In this document: piece by piece, positions 1 to 7,155 of the stretch | Position numbering within the stretch: the stretch's first letter is position 1 | How the letters are laid out: each line of letters begins with the position of its first letter | Assembly: GCA_002329525.1 (NCBI GenBank) | Contig: DCTI01000206.1 | Span: forward strand, 5,359 to 15,872 | Length of the DNA stretch: 10,514 bases | Direction of reading: 5' to 3' | Source: Negativicutes bacterium UBA1444 | GTDB taxonomy: Bacteria; Bacillota; Negativicutes; UBA1444 | Translations under genes and position numbers: made by a program | The notes under the pieces: model-generated | What the model was told of the DNA's origin: nothing | The model's input: only the letters and a program-made list of their open reading frames with translations | Database searches by the model: none

Positions 1-726
1 TTTCAAAAAAGAAATTCCCACACCGTGGGCAACCAGCGATTTTACGGTTTCGATCTGCCCCGAGTTAAAAACGATATGGGGTTCGACACCAGCCGCCTGA
101 CAACGTTTCAGAACGGCATGGCGTTGGAAAAAATTGTTTTTCAGCAAAATGAATTTTTCCTGCCGTAAATCTTCAAAAGTTACGCAACTCTTCTGCGCCA
201 GCCGGTGCTCATGGGATACTGTCAGCAGGATTTCCTGCTGGGTAAGGCGAACAGTTTCCAGTGAACCGTGGTTTTCTTCCGGCAAGATGATAATTCCCAG
301 ATCGAGTTCTTCCTGCTCGATGAGACGGTTGGCCGCAAAAGATCCTTCTTCGTAGACATTCAGGGTCAGTTGGGGATACTGGGTTTGAAAACTGGTAAAC
401 AAATAGGGAAACAGACAAGAACCGATCATCGGCGGAATTGCCAGTTTAATGGTCCCACGCGCCAGTGACCGGAGGTCATTCATTTCTGCCAAGGTATCCT
501 GTAGCTCGTGCAACAACTTACAGGCCCGCGTATAAAACAATTTTCCTTCATCAGTAAGAACCGCCTTTTTTTGGCTGCGGTCAAACAGGTCGACCCCTAG
601 GTCATCTTCCAATTTACGGATGGCATGAGTGATACAGGGTTGGCTCACGTATTGTTTTTCCGCCGCCCGGGTAAAACTGCTGGTTTCCACTACCGAAACA
701 AAATATTCCAATTGCCGGATTTCCAT
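1..726 (-). CDS. LysR-family transcriptional regulator (C-terminus cut by window edge)
   Basis: This is a DNA-binding regulator, probably of the divergent dicarboxylate/fumarase/fumarate reductase operon. The frame is open for 242 codons from the ATG at 726-724 and runs off the window, so roughly 50-60 residues of the usual ~300 are missing. The N-terminus (MEIRQLEYFVSVVETSSFTR) begins the typical LysR winged helix-turn-helix, residues about 1-60, with the recognition region AAEKQYVSQPCITHAIRKLE and the conserved LFDR and LTDEG motifs. A linker helix follows (about 62-90), then a periplasmic-binding-protein-like effector domain from about residue 91, containing the family-typical GVGISFL near the cut end. 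It is transcribed away from the operon from a shared 222-bp promoter region holding a T-N11-A palindrome, the classic arrangement for a LysR regulator that represses itself and controls its neighbour. The effector cannot be read from sequence; a C4-dicarboxylate is an inference from context. Confidence 0.95.
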   Translation of the reverse strand, partial: MEIRQLEYFVSVVETSSFTRAAEKQYVSQPCITHAIRKLEDDLGVDLFDRSQKKAVLTDEGKLFYTRACKLLHELQDTLAEMNDLRSLARGTIKLAIPPMIGSCLFPYLFTSFQTQYPQLTLNVYEEGSFAANRLIEQEELDLGIIILPEENHGSLETVRLTQQEILLTVSHEHRLAQKSCVTFEDLRQEKFILLKNNFFQRHAVLKRCQAAGVEPHIVFNSGQIETVKSLVAHGVGISFLK

Positions 727-778
727 GTATTCGCCCCGCTTTTCCCGAATGCCCCCGCTTGGGTCATTACTTTTATTT

Positions 779-784
779 ATTATA
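779..784 (-). promoter_or_regulatory. Putative -10 box of the LysR gene
   Basis: On the minus strand this reads TATAAT, a perfect match to the sigma-70/SigA -10 consensus, about 55 nt upstream of the regulator's ATG. No good -35 hexamer lies 16-18 nt upstream. The spacer and -35 area are covered by the palindrome at 791-815, so a protein bound there would be expected to block this promoter (autorepression, inferred). Confidence 0.5.
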
Positions 785-790
785 TCATGT

Positions 791-815
791 TCTTCATCTA
801 TTGGATTAATGAAGA
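791..815. promoter_or_regulatory. Probable LysR-regulator binding site (T-N11-A palindrome)
   Basis: TCTTCAT (791-797) and ATGAAGA (809-815) form a perfect 7-bp inverted repeat separated by 11 bases. The innermost T and A give the T-N11-A signature of LysR-family recognition sites. It lies between the divergent regulator and transporter genes, next to the regulator's TATAAT and about 10 bp upstream of the extended -10 of the operon. The position suits both autorepression and control of the operon. The symmetry and spacing are seen directly; binding by the adjacent regulator is inferred. Confidence 0.7.
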
Positions 816-822
816 GTCTGAA

Positions 823-831
823 TGTTATAGT
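823..831 (+). promoter_or_regulatory. Putative extended -10 promoter of the dicarboxylate operon
   Basis: The sequence TGTTATAGT contains TG, one base, then TATAGT, an extended -10 element with one mismatch to TATAAT. The matching -35 position (about 803-808) is poor and overlaps the LysR-type palindrome, as expected for an activator-dependent promoter. Transcription would begin near 838, giving a leader of about 110 nt before the transporter start at 949. Confidence 0.4.
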
Positions 832-863
832 AAATATATGTAGGAGTCCGGGCCTGCCCGTTT

Positions 864-907
864 GGTCTGTCTGATTTGTGATCATGAAAAAAGTTTATGG
901 GCAGACC
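864..907 (+). other. Inverted repeat in the operon leader
   Basis: GGTCTGTC (864-871) can pair with GGCAGACC (900-907), with one G-U wobble, across a loop of about 28 nt. It lies in the presumed leader upstream of the ribosome binding site at 934-941. No U-rich tail follows, so it is not a terminator. It may be a modest leader stem or a protein site; function is unknown. Confidence 0.3.
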
Positions 908-948
908 GCATCTTCATCGTCAACCAAAACAGAAAAGGAGGAAATTTC

Positions 949-2352
949 ATGAGTAAAAACCTACGAAACGGTCTTATCGCGATTGCAGTCGGACTTATCC
1001 TCTGGTTCATCCCCACTCCTGCCGGTCTGAAACCGCAGGCCTGGCACCTTGTGGCAGTGTTTGCGGCCACGATCCTCGGATTTATTTTGCAACCTCTGCC
1101 GATCGGCGCCGTCGCCTTTATTGGGCTAGGCATCGCCGGCCTATTGAATGTTCTCAGCCCGGCACAAATTTTGACCGGCTTCGGCGATACCACCATGTGG
1201 CTGATTGTGTCGGCCTTCATTTTTGCCAAAGGATTTATCAAGACCGGGCTGGGCAAGCGGATCGCCTATAAAATCATGGGCGCCATCGGCGACAGCTCCC
1301 TCAAACTCGGTTATGCCCTGGTACTCAGCGACTTGATCATTTCGCCGGCCACGCCGTCGAACACGGCCCGCGGCGGCGGCATCATGTATCCGATCGTACG
1401 CAGCCTGGCCTCGGCTTTTGGCTCGGAGCCGGGGGAAAGCTCCCGTAAGATTGGCGCGTATTTGATGAAGACCGCATTTCAGGGCAATACGATCACTTCC
1501 GCCATGTTCCTGACGGCGGTAGCGCCGAACTCCCTGTGCGCCGCCATGGCCATGCAGGTCGCCAAGGTGGACCTGAGCTGGGGAACCTGGGCGATTGCCG
1601 GCATTGTCCCGGGCCTGATCAGTTTGGCGATTGTCCCCTATGTTCTGTATAAGATTTATCCGCCGGAAATTCACAAAACTCCGGAGGCTAAGGAGATCGC
1701 CCGTAAAGAACTGGAACGAATGGGCCCGATGTCGATGGGCGAAAAAGTGGTGGCGAGTGTATTCTTACTGGCGCTGATTCTGTGGGCCACTTCCAGCTTT
1801 ACGAAAATCAACGCAACCGTGGTTGCCATTGTCTGCGTCGGCTTGATGCTGATTGGGCAGGCGATTGAATGGAAAGATGTCTTGGAAGAAAAAGGTGCCT
1901 GGGATACTTTGATCTGGATGGGCGGTTTGATCAGCTTGGCCGGCGCTTTGAACAAAGTCGGCGTGATTGCCTGGTTTGCCAAACTGGTTGCGGGTTCATT
2001 GGTCGGAATCTCCTGGCAGATGGCGCTGGGCATTCTGCTGATTGCCTATATGTATTCCCACTATGCGTTTGCCAGCCTGTCAGCTCATGTCACCGCGATG
2101 TATGCGGCATTCCTCGCCGTGGCGGTTGGCGCCGGCGCTCCGCCGTTCCTGGCGGCGATGTCCCTGGGCGTTCTGTCCGCGTTGATGGGTGGTATCACCC
2201 ACTATGCGACCGGCCCGGCGCCGATTTACTACGGAGCCGGCTACATTCCCCAGGGGACTTTCTGGAGCCTCGGCTTTGTGGTGTCGGTCATCAACATGAT
2301 TGTGTTCCTGGGCATCGGCTCGTTCTGGTGGAAATTGGCTGGACTGTATTAA
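949..2352 (+). CDS. DASS-family (SLC13/CitT-type) anion transporter, probable di/tricarboxylate exchanger
   Basis: This is an integral membrane carrier of 467 aa, a normal length for the divalent anion:sodium symporter family (PF00939). The start at 949 is chosen because AAAGGAGG (934-941) lies 7 nt upstream; an in-frame TTG at 862 would add 29 polar residues without a ribosome site. The protein is hydrophobic throughout, with a first hairpin signature ATPSNTARGGG (SNT at 137-139) and a symmetric second signature THYATGPAPIYYG (about 418-429), the pattern of the CitT / TtdT / plastid 2-oxoglutarate-malate translocator branch, many of whose members are exchangers. A cytoplasmic charged loop lies at about 240-266. 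As the first gene of an operon with fumarase and fumarate reductase, it most plausibly takes up malate, fumarate, tartrate or citrate and exports succinate. The substrate is inferred, not shown by sequence. Confidence 0.93.
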   Translation: MSKNLRNGLIAIAVGLILWFIPTPAGLKPQAWHLVAVFAATILGFILQPLPIGAVAFIGLGIAGLLNVLSPAQILTGFGDTTMWLIVSAFIFAKGFIKTGLGKRIAYKIMGAIGDSSLKLGYALVLSDLIISPATPSNTARGGGIMYPIVRSLASAFGSEPGESSRKIGAYLMKTAFQGNTITSAMFLTAVAPNSLCAAMAMQVAKVDLSWGTWAIAGIVPGLISLAIVPYVLYKIYPPEIHKTPEAKEIARKELERMGPMSMGEKVVASVFLLALILWATSSFTKINATVVAIVCVGLMLIGQAIEWKDVLEEKGAWDTLIWMGGLISLAGALNKVGVIAWFAKLVAGSLVGISWQMALGILLIAYMYSHYAFASLSAHVTAMYAAFLAVAVGAGAPPFLAAMSLGVLSALMGGITHYATGPAPIYYGAGYIPQGTFWSLGFVVSVINMIVFLGIGSFWWKLAGLY

Positions 2353-2411
2353 ACGGGGCGGGATCGCCCTGTTGCGTACTGATAGGATAACGAGGAAAGG
2401 AATGATGATTC

Positions 2412-3257
2412 ATGCGTGAAATACCCGTGGCGGAAATCACAGCGGCTGTGGCGCAGCTTTCCAAGGAAGCCTGTTGCTATCTGCCCAAGGATGTTTATGA
2501 GGTGTTCCAGAAGGCTCGTGCAGCCGAACCCTCGCCCAGCGGCCGGGAAATTATCGGCCAATTGATGGAAAATGCCGATATTGCCCGCAACGAGGACATG
2601 CCGATCTGTCAGGATACTGGACTGGCGGTTATCTTCATCGATGTCGGACAGGATGTCCACTTCACCGGCGGTTCGCTGGAAGAAGCGATCCATGCGGGGG
2701 TGGCCAAGGGCTATGTGGATTCTTATCTGCGTAAGTCGTCGGTGTCCGATCCGTTGTTCGAACGCAAAAACACCAAGAACAACACCCCGGCGGTAATCCA
2801 TACCCGGATCGTGCCCGGCAACAAAGTGAAAATCAAACTCGCGCCCAAAGGGGCCGGATCGGAAAACAAGAGCGCCGTTAAGATGCTGGTTCCCGCCGAT
2901 GGGATCGCCGGTGTCAAGAAATTTGTCGTGGACACCGTGAAGACGGCTGGCGCCAACTCCTGCCCGCCGATGGTGGTGGGCGTGGGAATCGGCGGTACCA
3001 TGGAAATGGCCGCTATCTGCTCCAAACGCGCTGCCGCCCGGGATGTTGTTTCCCGCAGCAGCGACGAACGCTATGCGGCGCTGGAAGAGGAACTGCTGAC
3101 ACTGATCAATAAGACCGGCATTGGACCGCAAGGCCTCGGCGGCCTGACGACTGCCCTGAAAGTCAACATCGAATGGTATCCCACCCATATCGCCAGTCTG
3201 CCGGTAGCCGTCACCATCAACTGTCACGCGGCCCGTCATGCTGAAGTTGAGTTGTAG
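2412..3257 (+). CDS. Fumarate hydratase class I, alpha subunit
   Basis: This is the iron-sulfur half of an oxygen-sensitive class I fumarase that interconverts fumarate and malate in the cytoplasm. The 281-aa length is typical of the separate alpha subunit (Fumerase domain, PF05681). Three cysteines suited to bind the [4Fe-4S] cluster are visible: C66 in MPICQDTG, C184 in NSCPPMVVGVGIGG and C271 in TINCHAARH. Conserved blocks GYLRKS-like (YVDSYLRKSS, 101-110), NTPAVIH (124-130) and PKGAGSENKS (145-154) resemble fumarases more than the related L-tartrate dehydratase TtdA, so fumarase is preferred, though tartrate dehydratase cannot be excluded. The ATG at 2412 follows GAGGAAAGGA (2392-2401). 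The beta gene begins 14 nt after the stop. The gene lies 59 nt after the transporter with no terminator between, so it is probably co-transcribed. Confidence 0.93.
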   Translation: MREIPVAEITAAVAQLSKEACCYLPKDVYEVFQKARAAEPSPSGREIIGQLMENADIARNEDMPICQDTGLAVIFIDVGQDVHFTGGSLEEAIHAGVAKGYVDSYLRKSSVSDPLFERKNTKNNTPAVIHTRIVPGNKVKIKLAPKGAGSENKSAVKMLVPADGIAGVKKFVVDTVKTAGANSCPPMVVGVGIGGTMEMAAICSKRAAARDVVSRSSDERYAALEEELLTLINKTGIGPQGLGGLTTALKVNIEWYPTHIASLPVAVTINCHAARHAEVEL

Positions 3258-3271
3258 GAGGGATCGTAAAC

Positions 3272-3832
3272 ATGGCAAAAGAACCGATTCGTATTACCGC
3301 TCCGTTTGATGAGTCCGTCGCCCGTTCCCTGAAGGCAGGCGACAGTGTGCTGATTTCCGGAACCATAATCGCCGCGCGGGATGCGGCGCACAAATTGATG
3401 GTGGAAGCGCTCGACCGCGGCGAGAGCCTCCCGGTCGACATGAAGAACCAGGTTGTTTACTATGTCGGGCCGGCCCCGGCCAAACCCGGCGAACCGATTG
3501 GCTCCGCCGGACCGACGACTTCCGGACGGATGGACAGTTACACCCCCCGACTGATTGAAGTGGGCCTCCGGGGAATGATTGGCAAGGGGAACCGGAGTCA
3601 GGCCGTCGTCGAGGCCATGAAAAAACACGGTGTCGTCTATTTCGCCGCCGTAGGCGGCGCCGGGGCGTTGATCGCCAAGCGGATCAAGGAGTATAAAGTG
3701 CTGGCCTATGAAGACCTGGGGCCGGAAGCGATCGCCAAAATGACCGTGGAAGACTTTCCGGTGATCGTGGTCATGGATTCGGAAGGCAATGATTTTTACA
3801 AGGTTGGACAAGCTCCCTACGTTCAGGAGTAA
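3272..3832 (+). CDS. Fumarate hydratase class I, beta subunit
   Basis: This second subunit of the two-part class I fumarase corresponds to the C-terminal Fumerase_C domain (PF05683) of single-chain FumA/FumB. It is 186 aa, normal for the family. Recognisable blocks are SGTIIAARDAAHK (29-41), YVGPAPAKPGEPIGSAGP (64-81) continuing into TTSGRMDSYTP, GMIGKGNRS (101-109) and YFAAVGGAGAL (123-133); the GKGNRS stretch matches the conserved basic substrate-binding loop of this family. The ribosome site TAGGAGGGAT (3255-3264) overlaps the stop codon of the alpha gene, indicating tight co-expression of the two subunits in one-to-one amounts. Both subunits are complete and all recognisable motifs are intact. 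Confidence 0.94.
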   Translation: MAKEPIRITAPFDESVARSLKAGDSVLISGTIIAARDAAHKLMVEALDRGESLPVDMKNQVVYYVGPAPAKPGEPIGSAGPTTSGRMDSYTPRLIEVGLRGMIGKGNRSQAVVEAMKKHGVVYFAAVGGAGALIAKRIKEYKVLAYEDLGPEAIAKMTVEDFPVIVVMDSEGNDFYKVGQAPYVQE

Positions 3833-3861
3833 CCGGGAGGAAAGCAAGGAGGGATGCAGGC

Positions 3862-4473
3862 TTGAACAGTAACGAATTTTATCTGAAGCGGCTTCACTCC
3901 CTGATGGGAGTAATACCGCTGACATTTTTCCTGTCGGAACACATCTTTACCATTACTAGGGCGATCGCGGGACCCAAGGCGTTTGACGCGGCTACGGCCT
4001 TTTTGCAGAGTTTGCCAATGCTGTATGGGCTGGAAATTCTGTTTATCGCGTTGCCCCTTTTGTTTCATGGCGTTTACGGGCTGTTTATCACGTTCGAATC
4101 CAAGAACAACGCTTTCTCCTATACATATGCCCGCAACTGGAACTTCTATCTGCAACGGATAACGGCGATCATCACTCTGGTGTTCGTGGCCTGGCACGTG
4201 TACCTGTTCCGTTTCGGCGGCGCCGGCCTGGGGCAGGTGACGACCTTCGCCATGGTGGCAAAGATTTTCGCCGATCCGCTAATGCTGACCTTACATGCCA
4301 TCGGCTTTGTCTGTGCCGTATTCCACCTGACCAACGGACTGTGGACTTTCCTGATCACCTGGGGCGTCACGGTCGGACCGCGGGCGCAGCAGGTCAGCCA
4401 ATTTTTGATGTGGGCCCTGTTTGCCGTGCTGAATGCGGGCGGACTCGTAGCGCTCACTTATTTCCGGGGATAG
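3862..4473 (+). CDS. sdhC: Succinate dehydrogenase / fumarate reductase di-heme cytochrome b subunit (type B)
   Basis: This membrane anchor carries electrons between menaquinone and the SdhA/SdhB head. The 203-aa protein has five hydrophobic segments and follows B. subtilis SdhC closely: FYLKRLHSLMGVIP near the N-terminus, FHGVYGLFITFESKNNAFSY, and HLTNGLWTFLITWGVTVGPR. Four histidines, H27, H69, H112 and H155, fall one residue or less from the four known heme ligands of B. subtilis SdhC (28, 70, 113, 155), so two b hemes are expected. The start is TTG at 3862, selected by AAGGAGGG (3846-3853) 8 nt upstream and by alignment; the ATG at 3854 is out of frame. In an operon with fumarase and a dicarboxylate carrier, fumarate reduction is the likely physiological direction, but sequence alone does not separate the two directions. 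Confidence 0.95.
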   Translation: MNSNEFYLKRLHSLMGVIPLTFFLSEHIFTITRAIAGPKAFDAATAFLQSLPMLYGLEILFIALPLLFHGVYGLFITFESKNNAFSYTYARNWNFYLQRITAIITLVFVAWHVYLFRFGGAGLGQVTTFAMVAKIFADPLMLTLHAIGFVCAVFHLTNGLWTFLITWGVTVGPRAQQVSQFLMWALFAVLNAGGLVALTYFRG

Positions 4474-4485
4474 GGGGCGCAGAAG

Positions 4486-6261
4486 ATGAAATTTATCGTA
4501 ATCGGTGGCGGCGCAGCCGGCCTGATGGCCACACTGCGGATTGCCGAGCTCAAGCAAAATGTGGAACTGTTCTCCCTGGTGCCGGTCAAGCGTTCGCATA
4601 CGGCCTGCGCCCAGGGCGGGATCAATGGCGCGATCAATACCAAAGGGCAAAACGACTCCACCCAGCAGCACTTTGAAGATACGATTCTCGGCGGCGACTT
4701 TCTCGCCAACCAACCACCGGTCAAAGCCATGTGTGAAGCGGCTCCCGGCCTGATCCACCTGCTGGACCGTATGGGAATGATGTTTACCCGTACTCCGGAA
4801 GGGTTGCTGGACCTGCGTCCCTTTGGCGGAACCAAACACATCCGTACCGCTTTTTCCGGCGCCAGTACCGGCCAACAACTTCTATATGTTCTGGATGAAC
4901 AGGTTCGCCGGTATGAGCAACAAAAACAGGTCACAAAACATGAACATCACGAATTCATCCGGCTGATCCTCGATGACAACGGCGAGTGCCGCGGCATCGT
5001 GGCGCAGGATATGTACACCATGAAAATGGAGGCTTTCGCGGCGGATGGCGTTATCATTGCCACCGGCGGCATCGGCATGGTATTCGGTCGCAGCACCAAC
5101 GGCACGATCTCGACCGGCTCGGCAGCTTCCATCGCCTACCAACAAGGGGCCATTTACGGCAATGGCGAATTCATTCAGATCCATCCGACTGCCCTTCCTG
5201 GCGAGGACAAGCGCCGCCTGATGTCGGAATCGGCCCGCGGCGAGGGCGGCCGAATCTGGACGATGAAGGACGGCAAACCATGGTACTTCCTCGAAGAGTG
5301 GTATCCGGCCTATGGAAACCTGGTGCCGCGCGATATCGCGGCCCGGGCGATCTTCAAGGTGTGTACGGAAATGGGGCTGGGCGTTGATGGGCAAAATCTC
5401 GTCAATCTGGACCTGACCCATCTCGATCCCAAGGAAATCGACCGGAAACTTGGCGCCATCGTGGAAATCTACGAGAAATTCGTCGGTGAAAATCCCCGCA
5501 TCGTACCGATGAAGATCTTCCCGTCGATGCACTATTCCATGGGGGGGCTCTGGACGGATTACGGCCATCATACCAACATTCCGGGCCTGTTTGCGGCCGG
5601 CGAATGCGACTATATGTATCACGGCGCCAACCGGCTCGGCGGCAACTCCCTGCTGTCAGCTACCTACAGCGGCATGGTGGTGGGACCGTCCGCCGTCAAC
5701 TACGCCAAGGATCGGGGTGCGCGCAAGCCCCTCGATTCGAGCGTATTACAGGCGGCCAAGGAACGCGAGGAAGTTGTGTTCGAAAACCTGTTGCGCATGG
5801 ACGGCAAGGAAAATCCCTTCCAGATTCATCGCGAAATGGGCGACTGGATGACCGAGAACGTCACCATCCAACGTTTCAACAAAAAACTGCAGGAGACCGA
5901 CGACAAACTGGCGGAATTGCAGGAACGCTGGAAACGGGTTGGTGTCAGCGATTCGTCGAAGCACGCCAATCAGGTGGTCATGTTTACCCGGCAGCTTTGG
6001 AACATGCTGGAACTGGCCCGCGTGATTACCAAAGGCGCCTTGTTGCGGAATGAAAGCCGCGGCGGACACTTCAAGCCGGAGTTTCCCGAACGGGATGATG
6101 AAAACTGGCTGAAGACCACCAAGGCGGCTTGGACACCGGACGGTCCGCAATTCAGCTATGAAGAAGTCGATACTTCTTTGATCAAACCGCGGGCGCGTCG
6201 TTACGACGTCGACAACACCAAAAAATCCGATGCTGGTCAGGCCGCGAAGGGGGCGAAATAA
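4486..6261 (+). CDS. sdhA: Succinate dehydrogenase / fumarate reductase flavoprotein subunit
   Basis: This is the catalytic FAD subunit interconverting succinate and fumarate on the cytoplasmic face. The 591-aa length is close to B. subtilis SdhA (586). The Rossmann FAD motif VIGGGAAGLMA is at 5-15, starting almost at residue 1. The segment KRSHTACAQGGINGA has H38 at the position of the covalent FAD histidine. Active-site blocks are QIHPTALPG (H233), ESARGEGGR (R251, R256), NLVPRDIAARA (R282, expected proton-transfer arginine) and SMHYSMGGLW (H349). AGECDYMYHGANRLGGNSL (371-389) is the usual C-terminal FAD-binding block. The last ~20 residues are lysine- and alanine-rich, as in other type B homologues. 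It begins 12 nt after sdhC, with a G-rich ribosome site inside the gap, and ends 1 nt before sdhB. No key residue is missing. Confidence 0.97.
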   Translation: MKFIVIGGGAAGLMATLRIAELKQNVELFSLVPVKRSHTACAQGGINGAINTKGQNDSTQQHFEDTILGGDFLANQPPVKAMCEAAPGLIHLLDRMGMMFTRTPEGLLDLRPFGGTKHIRTAFSGASTGQQLLYVLDEQVRRYEQQKQVTKHEHHEFIRLILDDNGECRGIVAQDMYTMKMEAFAADGVIIATGGIGMVFGRSTNGTISTGSAASIAYQQGAIYGNGEFIQIHPTALPGEDKRRLMSESARGEGGRIWTMKDGKPWYFLEEWYPAYGNLVPRDIAARAIFKVCTEMGLGVDGQNLVNLDLTHLDPKEIDRKLGAIVEIYEKFVGENPRIVPMKIFPSMHYSMGGLWTDYGHHTNIPGLFAAGECDYMYHGANRLGGNSLLSATYSGMVVGPSAVNYAKDRGARKPLDSSVLQAAKEREEVVFENLLRMDGKENPFQIHREMGDWMTENVTIQRFNKKLQETDDKLAELQERWKRVGVSDSSKHANQVVMFTRQLWNMLELARVITKGALLRNESRGGHFKPEFPERDDENWLKTTKAAWTPDGPQFSYEEVDTSLIKPRARRYDVDNTKKSDAGQAAKGAK

Positions 6262-6262
6262 G

Positions 6263-7018
6263 ATGGGCGAAACGCAAAAAACCGTTCATCTGATTGTGCA
6301 ACGGCAGGATTTGCCGGATTCGAAACCGTATACCGAAGAATTTGTAGTACCCTGGTCATTGGGCATGAATGTGGTCTCCGCCCTGATGGCGGTTCAGAAA
6401 AACCCGGTGACGAAAGACGGTAAAGTGACAAAACCGGTGGTGTGGGAATGCAACTGCCTTGAAGAGGTCTGCGGCGCCTGCGCCATGATGATCAACGGCA
6501 AACCGCGCCAAGCCTGTTCCTGCCTGGTGGACAGCATTCCCCAGCCGATTCGTCTGGCGCCGCTCAGCAAGTTTCCGGTCGTGCGGGACTTGATGGTCGA
6601 CCGGCAGAAAATGTTCGACAATCTGAAGAAAGTGCAGGCGTGGGTCGCCATCGACACCACGGCGAACCTCGGGCCCGGACCCCGCATGTCGCGGGCGCAG
6701 CAGGAGGAAGTGTATCCCTTGTCGCGTTGCATGACCTGCGGCTGCTGCATGGAGGCCTGCCCGAATTTCAATGAAAAATCGGCATTCCTCGGACCGGCGC
6801 CGGTGGCACAGGTCCACCTGATGAATCAGCATCCGACCGGCGCCATGCAGAAGGCGAGTCGCCTGGAAGCCCTGATGGGGCCGGGTGGGATTGCCGGTTG
6901 CGGCAACGCCCAAAATTGCGTGGAAGTCTGCCCGAAGAGCATCCCGTTGACGACCTCGCTGGCCAAACTGAATCGTCAGGTTAACAAGTTTGCACTCAGC
7001 AAACTGTTTGACAACTGA
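6263..7018 (+). CDS. sdhB: Succinate dehydrogenase / fumarate reductase iron-sulfur subunit
   Basis: This electron-wire subunit links the FAD of SdhA with the hemes and quinone site of SdhC. The 251-aa length matches B. subtilis SdhB (253). The ATG at 6263 is preferred over an in-frame upstream TTG at 6230 because it follows GAAGGGGGCG (6246-6255) and gives the expected N-terminus, MGETQKTVHLIVQRQD. Cysteines for [2Fe-2S] are C65, C70, C73 and C85 (C-x4-C-x2-C-x11-C). The second domain has C156, C159, C162 and C166 (CMTCGCCMEACP), then C213, C219 and C223 in AGCGNAQNCVEVCPK, enough for the [4Fe-4S] and [3Fe-4S] clusters. One base separates its start from the sdhA stop, so translation is probably coupled. 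It is the last gene of the operon, with a terminator beginning 14 nt after its stop. Confidence 0.97.
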   Translation: MGETQKTVHLIVQRQDLPDSKPYTEEFVVPWSLGMNVVSALMAVQKNPVTKDGKVTKPVVWECNCLEEVCGACAMMINGKPRQACSCLVDSIPQPIRLAPLSKFPVVRDLMVDRQKMFDNLKKVQAWVAIDTTANLGPGPRMSRAQQEEVYPLSRCMTCGCCMEACPNFNEKSAFLGPAPVAQVHLMNQHPTGAMQKASRLEALMGPGGIAGCGNAQNCVEVCPKSIPLTTSLAKLNRQVNKFALSKLFDN

Positions 7019-7031
7019 CCGTCCGCAAAAT

Positions 7032-7083
7032 AAGCGGCTCCGCGAACCCATTGCTTTGGGTTTCGCGGAGCCGCTTTCTTTTT
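7032..7083. terminator. Strong bidirectional rho-independent terminator
   Basis: The left arm AAGCGGCTCCGCGAA (7032-7046) pairs perfectly with TTCGCGGAGCCGCTT (7062-7076). The stem extends by CCCA/TGGG across a one-base bulge at 7061, leaving a 6-nt loop. The plus strand ends in TTCTTTTT, ending the fumarate reductase operon. On the minus strand the stem is followed by ATTTT, so it can also stop transcripts from the convergent phospholipase gene. Confidence 0.95.
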
Positions 7084-7155
7084 GCGTGGGGCAGGAGAGA
7101 GGACCTGCACTGACGTGTTTTACCATCGAATCGCATCATCCGGGAATTCTGTCAC

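Noticed and set aside
874..889. Possible CRP/FNR-type site (TGTGATCATGAAAA) in the operon leader
   Set aside because: Only one half-site is present; the second half does not match, and it lies downstream of the likely transcription start.
862..948. Upstream TTG start adding 29 residues to the transporter
   Set aside because: The added residues are polar and not family-like, there is no ribosome site before 862, and AAAGGAGG is ideally spaced before the ATG at 949.
2349..3278. A 309-codon open frame on the minus strand
   Set aside because: It mirrors the fumarase alpha gene, whose motifs and cluster cysteines are clear. Long antisense frames are common in GC-rich coding DNA.
7090..7109. Small hairpin GCAGG...CCTGC after the operon terminator
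   Set aside because: It has a five-base stem with no T-run, right beside a much stronger terminator, so no function can be supported.
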